Assembly (NCBI RefSeq): GCF_963931295.1
Contig: NZ_OZ007001.1
Location: 992,001-1,056,000 of the forward strand
DNA length: 64,000 bases
Direction of reading: 5' to 3'
Source: an uncultured Mailhella sp.
GTDB taxonomy: Bacteria > Desulfobacterota > Desulfovibrionia > Desulfovibrionales > Desulfovibrionaceae
In this document: piece after piece, positions 60,382 to 64,000 of the stretch
How positions within the stretch are numbered: position 1 is the stretch's first letter
Layout of the letters: the number at the start of each line of letters is the position of its first letter
Notes under the pieces: generated by a model
What the model was told of the DNA's origin: nothing
The model's input: the letters and a program-made list of their open reading frames with translations, nothing else
The model's database searches: none
Translations under genes and position numbers: made by a program

Positions 60382-61854
60382 ATGACAACAGCCGCCAACA
60401 CTTATGACTGGAAGTACATAGTCAAATCCGCCATCTGCATCTTCTTCATGTTCGGATTTGGTTACCTGCCGCCTTTCCCGCCTCTGGAACCTATCGGAAT
60501 GCATGTTCTCGGCATTTTCATAGGCCTTTTGTACGCATGGATCAGCATAGGGTTCATCTGGCCGAGTTTTCTTTCCATCATTGCCCTGAATCTGACGGGG
60601 CTGGAAAGCATGAACAAGATTATTGCCGGCGGTTTCGGCAATAATATCACGGTATTCGTCTTCCTGATGCTCGTGCTTGTCATCTATCTCGAGAAGGCGG
60701 GCATATGCGAACGGATCGCCTACTGGTTCCTCAGCCGTAAAATCATTGTCGGCCGTCCATGGACGCTCATTACACTCTTTCTTCTTTCCTCTTATGTCAT
60801 GGCCATGCTCACCTACAGCTATCCGGCCATGCTCATTCCCTGGACCATTCTGTACACCGTATGCAAAGACGTAGGCTACAAGAAAGGTGATACCTTTCCC
60901 GCCTTCATGGTGCTGGGCATAGGTGTTGCCGCGCAGATGGGCTTTACGGCTCTTCCCATAAAGTCGCATTCTCTGCTGTCCCTCGGCATTCTGGAATCCG
61001 TCACCCACGGCGAATATTCCATAAATTTCTTTGAATATGCGGCCATCAATATTCCCATCACGCTTGTCGTTCTGATCATATATATTCTCATGATGAGATT
61101 CGTATTCAAGGTGAATGTGGATCTTCTCTATGAAATTACGGAAGAAAAATTTTCCTCCTACCGCAATCAGAAGCTGACGCTCCAGGAAAAAATCGCTTTC
61201 CTCTCCATCATATTCTTTATCTCCATCATGGCGCTTCCGAGCATCATGCCGCAGGAATGGCTGATTACTTCCATTCTGCGTAAATTCGGCATGACCGGCT
61301 GCCTCGTGGTCGTGTTCGGCCTGCTGACGCTGTTCCGCATCGGCAAAAAGCCCATTCTCGACTTTTCGGATATCGCCAACAATGGCAAAATCGGCTGGGA
61401 AGTCATCATCATGTACACCGGCTGCATGCCCGTATCGAGCGCCATGTCCAACCCCGACGTCGGCATCACCAACATCATCGTCCAGTACTGCATGCCCGTT
61501 CTCAGCCACCTGTCTTCCTTCGAATTCATCATCATCACCTTCGTCGTCATGACGCTGCTCACTCAGCTCATGCACAACCTCGTGCTGGCGGCTGTCGTAA
61601 CTCCACTCATCGTCCAGTTCGCTCTTGCCGCCGGATGCGACCCTGCACTTCTGGTCATCATACTCTGTTTTGCCTACGGATTCTCCACCACGACTCCTGC
61701 GGCCTCCGCAGCCTCTTCGCTCATATTTCTCAACGACTGGTCTCCTACCAGAACCTCGTACAAGGTGCTGATATCACACTTTGCCGTAAGTATGGTGATT
61801 CTGTCAGCAGGCGTTGTCCCTCTCATCTGCATTCTCTTTATGAAACTGCAGTAA
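60382..61854 (+). CDS. SLC13/DASS-family anion transporter
   Basis: This 490-residue membrane protein has about 12 hydrophobic helices and the two-repeat layout of divalent anion:sodium symporters. Family-like segments are GGFGNNITVFVFLMLVLVIYLEKAG in the first half, and MYTGCMPVSSAMSNPDVGI then FAYGFSTTTPAASAASSLIFLND (re-entrant S/T-rich loop) in the second. Such carriers move sulfate, dicarboxylates, tricarboxylates or sulfonated acids. Its place between the radical enzyme and the activase makes it the likely importer of the enzyme's anionic substrate. Codon use is less GC-biased than in the housekeeping genes, a possible sign of transfer. Confidence 0.88.
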   Translation: MTTAANTYDWKYIVKSAICIFFMFGFGYLPPFPPLEPIGMHVLGIFIGLLYAWISIGFIWPSFLSIIALNLTGLESMNKIIAGGFGNNITVFVFLMLVLVIYLEKAGICERIAYWFLSRKIIVGRPWTLITLFLLSSYVMAMLTYSYPAMLIPWTILYTVCKDVGYKKGDTFPAFMVLGIGVAAQMGFTALPIKSHSLLSLGILESVTHGEYSINFFEYAAINIPITLVVLIIYILMMRFVFKVNVDLLYEITEEKFSSYRNQKLTLQEKIAFLSIIFFISIMALPSIMPQEWLITSILRKFGMTGCLVVVFGLLTLFRIGKKPILDFSDIANNGKIGWEVIIMYTGCMPVSSAMSNPDVGITNIIVQYCMPVLSHLSSFEFIIITFVVMTLLTQLMHNLVLAAVVTPLIVQFALAAGCDPALLVIILCFAYGFSTTTPAASAASSLIFLNDWSPTRTSYKVLISHFAVSMVILSAGVVPLICILFMKLQ

Positions 61855-61873
61855 GTCAAAAAAAGGAACAGTC

Positions 61874-62788
61874 ATGGAATACACCGGCAATAAAGGACGC
61901 ATATTCAATATTCAGAAGTTCTCCGTACATGACGGTCCTGGAGTACGGGATACCGTATTCATGAAAGGCTGTCCGCTCCACTGCATATGGTGCTCCAATC
62001 CAGAATCACAAAGTCCCCTTCCCCAAATCGGCTGGCGGGCAAAAAAATGCATAGGCTGCGGCGTATGCCTGAAAGTATGTCCACACGGAGCGCTGTCCCG
62101 GGCTGAAGACGGACGCATTGAACGCGATCCTTCAAAATGCTCTCTCTGCATGAGCTGCGTCAAACACTGTTACGCCAAGGCCATGCACGTGTACGGAGAG
62201 GCCGTCACCGTCGACGAACTGTACTCCCGCATACGCAATCAGCCCCTTGCCTGGAGAAGCGACGGCGGCGTCACCGTGAGCGGCGGCGAACCGCTCATGC
62301 AGGCCGAATTCGTTGCCGAACTTCTGGCCAGGTTCCGCCGATACGGCATCCATACCGCCATAGAAACCACCCTGTTCGCATCCTGGGAAAAGGTGGCTCT
62401 CGTGGCGGCACAGTGCAGTCTCATTTACGCAGACATGAAGTTCTTCTCTCCCGAAAAGCACAAAAAGTACACCGGAGTCGACAATGCCGTCATCAAGGAA
62501 AACCTGCTTCATCTGAAAAAGGCCTTTCCCAATGTCGAACTTATTGTCCGCACACCGGTTATTCCCGGCATCAATGACGACAGAGAAGAGCTCAATGCCA
62601 TAGCCGACTTTCTCAAAAACACCGGTCTCGACGACTACGAACTGCTTCCGTTCCACTCCTTCGGCGCGCCGAAATATGAGCAGCTGGGCCTTGACTATGC
62701 CGTCAAGGACCTGAAAAGCCAGGATAAGAACGAAATAGCCATGCAGAACAACGAACTTCGCCGCCGCATAGGGCTGGCAACGGCATAA
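61874..62788 (+). CDS. Glycyl radical enzyme activating enzyme (radical SAM)
   Basis: This 304-residue activase installs the glycyl radical on the upstream enzyme using SAM. The radical SAM cluster is CPLHCIWC (CxxxCxxC), preceded by FSVHDGPGVRDTVFMKG. Two extra [4Fe-4S] sites typical of this subfamily follow (CIGCGVCLKVCP and CSLCMSCVKHC, about residues 59-100). SGGEP is the SAM-binding motif. It lies 19 bp after the transporter and 18 bp before hemB, in the same transcription direction. Confidence 0.95.
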   Translation: MEYTGNKGRIFNIQKFSVHDGPGVRDTVFMKGCPLHCIWCSNPESQSPLPQIGWRAKKCIGCGVCLKVCPHGALSRAEDGRIERDPSKCSLCMSCVKHCYAKAMHVYGEAVTVDELYSRIRNQPLAWRSDGGVTVSGGEPLMQAEFVAELLARFRRYGIHTAIETTLFASWEKVALVAAQCSLIYADMKFFSPEKHKKYTGVDNAVIKENLLHLKKAFPNVELIVRTPVIPGINDDREELNAIADFLKNTGLDDYELLPFHSFGAPKYEQLGLDYAVKDLKSQDKNEIAMQNNELRRRIGLATA

Positions 62789-62806
62789 ACTTACGGAGTA
62801 CATCAC

Positions 62807-63799
62807 ATGCAGAACTTTTTTCGGGGACGCCGCCTGCGCCGCAACACCGTCATTCGTGAAATGATGGAAGAGGTCACCCTCCGCGCCGCTGACCTCATGA
62901 TGGGCTACATCGTGGTGGACAGCGACGACAAAGACTTCCGCAAGCCCATTGCCTCCCTGCCCGGCATGTATCAGATGTCGATAGATCAGCTCGAACGGCA
63001 GGTGGGAGAAGCCGTGGACGCCGGTCTCAGATCGCTCATGCTCTTCGGCATTCCGGCCTCAAAGGACGAAAAGGGCAGCGAAGCCTATGCGGAAAACGGC
63101 ATCATTCAGCGCGCCGTGCGCCGCCTGAAAAAGCACTGGCCCGACCTTCAGGTCGTCACCGACGTGTGCCTCTGCGAATACACCTCGCACGGCCACTGCG
63201 GGCTTCTGGCCGAAGGCGACAGAACCGGCCACGTGCTCAACGATCCCACGCGCGAGCTCATCGCCCGCACGGCCCTGAGCCACGCGCAGGCAGGCTCGGA
63301 CATGATCGCCCCCTCCGACATGATGGACGGACGCATTCTCGCCATCCGCGAAACGCTGGACAAGGCGGGCTTCGTCGATCTTCCCATCATGTCCTACGCG
63401 GTCAAGTACGCCTCCGCCTACTACGGCCCCTTCCGCGACGCCGCCGAATCCTCCCCGCACTTCGGCGACCGCCGATCCTATCAGATGGATCCCGCCCTCG
63501 TCACCGACGGCCTGCGCGAAGCCGCCGCCGACATCCGCGAAGGCGCGGACATCATCATGGTCAAGCCCGCCGGCCCCTATCTGGACATGATAACCAGAGT
63601 TTCCGAACGCTTCGACGTGCCCGTGGCGGCCTATCAGGTCAGCGGCGAATACGCCATGATCCGCGCCGCCGCCCAGAACGGCTGGATTGACGAAGAGGCC
63701 GTCATTCTGGAATCTCTTCTCGGCATACGCCGCGCCGGCGCCAAGATCATCATGACCTACTTCACGGAAGAGCTGCTGAAAAAAGGCCTTGTCCACTGA
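62807..63799 (+). CDS. hemB: Porphobilinogen synthase (delta-aminolevulinate dehydratase), zinc type
   Basis: This 330-residue enzyme condenses two aminolevulinate molecules to porphobilinogen. The zinc-binding triad is seen in DVCLCEYTSHGHCG, the two active-site lysines in MSYAVKYASAYYGP and IIMVKPAGPYLD. Length is typical. It is only 18 bp after the activase, so it may be read through from the radical-enzyme operon, but its function belongs with cobA-hemD in tetrapyrrole synthesis. Confidence 0.97.
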   Translation: MQNFFRGRRLRRNTVIREMMEEVTLRAADLMMGYIVVDSDDKDFRKPIASLPGMYQMSIDQLERQVGEAVDAGLRSLMLFGIPASKDEKGSEAYAENGIIQRAVRRLKKHWPDLQVVTDVCLCEYTSHGHCGLLAEGDRTGHVLNDPTRELIARTALSHAQAGSDMIAPSDMMDGRILAIRETLDKAGFVDLPIMSYAVKYASAYYGPFRDAAESSPHFGDRRSYQMDPALVTDGLREAAADIREGADIIMVKPAGPYLDMITRVSERFDVPVAAYQVSGEYAMIRAAAQNGWIDEEAVILESLLGIRRAGAKIIMTYFTEELLKKGLVH

Positions 63800-63985
63800 T
63801 CAATCCCTTCTGCGTTTCACCCCTTACCTTTTATCTCCAACAGGATAACAGTCGCTGACTTTTCAGTGATTCGCGTACGATATAAAAACCAACTGTTGCA
63901 TATCTCTGTCCGAAAGCTTATCCTTGCATCCAGCTTCTATCGGCAAAAAGCACCACATGCCAAAACCATGCAAGGAGCACTCTCT

Positions 63986-64000
63986 ATGAGTCATACTTCG
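63986..64000 (+). CDS. Start of a gene cut by the window edge
   Basis: ATG at 63986 is preceded by AAGGAG at a spacing of nine bases and opens MSHTS to the end of the window. Too short to identify. Confidence 0.4.

Overview
The window is a GC-rich chromosomal segment of a Gram-negative anaerobe, most likely a member of the Desulfovibrionaceae (Desulfovibrio, Bilophila or Mailhella type). The pointers are: aromatic synthesis starting with ADH synthase and 3-dehydroquinate synthase II instead of the classical AroF/AroB pair; a CobA-HemD fusion plus zinc-type HemB, as in siroheme-based heme synthesis; a Desulfovibrio-style trimeric porin; a short Desulfovibrio-type flavodoxin; an HdrD-like CCG protein with a membrane cytochrome partner; and a glycyl radical enzyme with its activase. 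The genus is an inference. No tRNA, rRNA, CRISPR array, insertion sequence or prophage was seen.

Layout. 1-10.2 kb: mostly minus-strand housekeeping and redox genes (aldo/keto reductase at the edge, zinc alcohol dehydrogenase, exported cupin, two exported flavodoxins on the plus strand, DsrE-like protein, HtpG, an unknown exported protein, a Tim44-domain protein, a TauE/SafE permease). 11-13.5 kb: HdrD-like/cytochrome pair. 13.9-19 kb: cobA-hemD, purN, an exported protein, a Gate-domain membrane protein, lpxB. 19.3-34 kb: catalase behind a Fur/PerR-like palindrome, RlpA, a 1036-residue unknown membrane protein, trmL, a 29-residue membrane protein, histidinol-phosphatase, htpX, an Rsm22-like methyltransferase, a glutaredoxin/FTR pair, an acid phosphatase and a DUF1848 protein.

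34.2-50.2 kb: two divergent operons for aromatic amino acids. trpE-GD-C-F-B-A runs on the minus strand behind a leader peptide with three consecutive Trp codons and a terminator. The aro operon runs on the plus strand (two ADH synthase paralogs, aroB', pheA, aroA, tyrA, aroC, aroK, aroE). Each ADH synthase gene has its own promoter, its own Phe/Tyr-rich leader peptide and its own terminator. This is a three-attenuator control region for the whole pathway. Only 3-dehydroquinase is missing.

50.8-52.3 kb: flavodoxin preceded by almost 1 kb without a convincing gene. A minus-strand promoter with a Fur-like palindrome in its spacer sits about 970 bp upstream. The stretch between holds many hairpins, including four copies of a motif in which AAATTTTGCCG opens a stem-loop whose pairs are kept while the bases change. 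It looks like a very long structured leader or an RNA gene.

53.8-64 kb: a trimeric porin, then a probable anaerobic catabolic locus: an amidohydrolase-fold protein that has lost most metal ligands, a GCxE-type glycyl radical enzyme whose leader contains two tandem intrinsic terminators, an SLC13-type anion transporter, a glycyl radical activase, then hemB. The substrate of the radical enzyme cannot be assigned from the sequence. This locus and the flavodoxin leader are the best candidates for undescribed biology.
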